Shown one piece after another: positions 5,863 through 6,231 of a stretch of 6,231 nucleotides of DNA. The notes below the pieces were generated by a model. It had not been told where the DNA came from and did not search any database. It saw nothing but the letters and a program-made list of their open reading frames with translations. The stretch comes from Bryobacterales bacterium (GTDB lineage: Bacteria; Acidobacteriota; Terriglobia; Bryobacterales; Bryobacteraceae): contig PMEV01000081.1 of NCBI GenBank assembly GCA_003154855.1, positions 16,667-22,897 of the forward strand. The letters run 5' to 3'. Position 1 is the first letter of the stretch; each line of letters opens with the position of its first letter. Position numbers and translations under genes: made by a program.

Positions 5863-6231
5863 TCACTTCTCTCGAATTCTGCGGATCGAGGCGCCGGCCC
5901 GGGCCAGCTTCTCTTCGATCCGCTGGTAGCCGCGATCGATGTGATAGACCCGGTCGATCTCGGTCTCGCCGGTGGCCACCAGAGCGGCCAGAACCAGGGA
6001 GGCGCTGGCGCGCAGGTCCGAGGCGATCACGCTGGCCCCGGTAAGTTGCGAAGGTCCCGCGACGATCGCCTGCCGGCCCTCGATCCGGATGTTGGCGCCC
6101 ATGCGCATCAACTCCAGCGCGTGCATGAAGCGGTTCTCGAAAATGGTCTCGGTGACGACGGCGGCGCCCTGGGCCTGCGTCATGAGGGCCATGTACTGCG
6201 CCTGGAGGTCGGTGGCAAAGCCGGGATACTC
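5863..6231 (-). CDS. murA: UDP-N-acetylglucosamine 1-carboxyvinyltransferase MurA, C-terminal part
   Basis: Cytoplasmic enzyme that transfers enolpyruvate from PEP to UDP-GlcNAc, the first committed step of peptidoglycan synthesis and the target of fosfomycin in most bacteria. The gene runs leftward and its 5' part lies beyond the right edge; 122 residues are present of about 420. The first visible residues are EYPGFATDLQAQYMALMTQ, where the Asp of ATD corresponds to catalytic D305 of the E. coli enzyme. Then come TETIFENRFMHALELMRMGA, ATSDLRASASLVLA-like sequence (here ASDLRASASLVLAAL) with the equivalent of R371, and IDRGYQRIEEKL, whose Arg corresponds to R397. The PEP-binding Cys (C115 in E. 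coli) is in the missing part, so fosfomycin sensitivity cannot be judged. A Met further in is internal and is not the start. The related EPSP synthase (AroA) is excluded by the ENRFMH and DRGYxRIEEKL motifs. The stop is 4 nt from the convergent propeller gene's stop. Confidence 0.96.
   Translation of the reverse strand, partial: EYPGFATDLQAQYMALMTQAQGAAVVTETIFENRFMHALELMRMGANIRIEGRQAIVAGPSQLTGASVIASDLRASASLVLAALVATGETEIDRVYHIDRGYQRIEEKLARAGASIRRIREK

Noticed and set aside
4646..5929. Plus-strand open frame overlapping the C-terminal domain and running into murA
   Set aside because: Low-complexity Gly/Arg translation with no domain, out of frame with the recognised TIGR03437-type sequence.
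1..6231. CRISPR arrays, tRNA/rRNA genes, insertion sequences, attachment sites
   Set aside because: No direct-repeat array, tRNA-like cloverleaf, transposase motif or terminal inverted repeats were seen. The window is almost fully occupied by recognisable genes.

Overview
The window is high-GC bacterial DNA, judged by eye. It most likely comes from the phylum Acidobacteriota, in the Bryobacterales/Solibacter neighbourhood. The strongest clue is the C-terminus of the long secreted protein at 2889-5858. It matches, from memory of the family, the 'Solibacter uncharacterized C-terminal domain' (TIGR03437), which is heavily expanded in that lineage. The assignment is inferred from motifs; no search was run.

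Layout. (1) Positions 1-2518, plus strand: the end of a tad/cpa locus for type IVc (Flp/Tad) pilus assembly. It holds the C-terminal part of the secretion ATPase CpaF/TadA (cut by the window edge), then the inner-membrane platform proteins TadB and TadC. Spacings of 7 and 3 nt indicate one transcription unit. (2) 2581-2673: a 30-codon gene with a strong Shine-Dalgarno, encoding a tiny single-span membrane protein with a basic tail. It is not a known Tad component as far as I can tell. (3) 2674-2888: a 215-nt GC-rich non-coding stretch with an imperfect hairpin and a good ribosome binding site at its end. (4) 2889-5858, plus strand: a 989-residue exported protein. It has a signal peptide, two beta-propeller-like halves separated by an Ig/BACON-like segment, and the TIGR03437-type C-terminal domain. 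(5) 5863-6231, minus strand: the C-terminal part of MurA (peptidoglycan precursor synthesis), converging on the propeller gene with 4 nt between the stop codons.

How the genes fit together. CpaF hydrolyses ATP at the cytoplasmic face of the TadB/TadC platform and drives Flp pilin assembly. The small membrane protein could belong to the same unit. The propeller protein is probably exported through Sec and may act at the cell surface, but any link to the pilus rests only on adjacency. MurA is a housekeeping gene on the other strand and is probably unrelated.

Most of the window is recognisable. The least explained parts are the 30-residue membrane protein, the exported double-propeller protein next to the Tad genes, and the structured leader between them.
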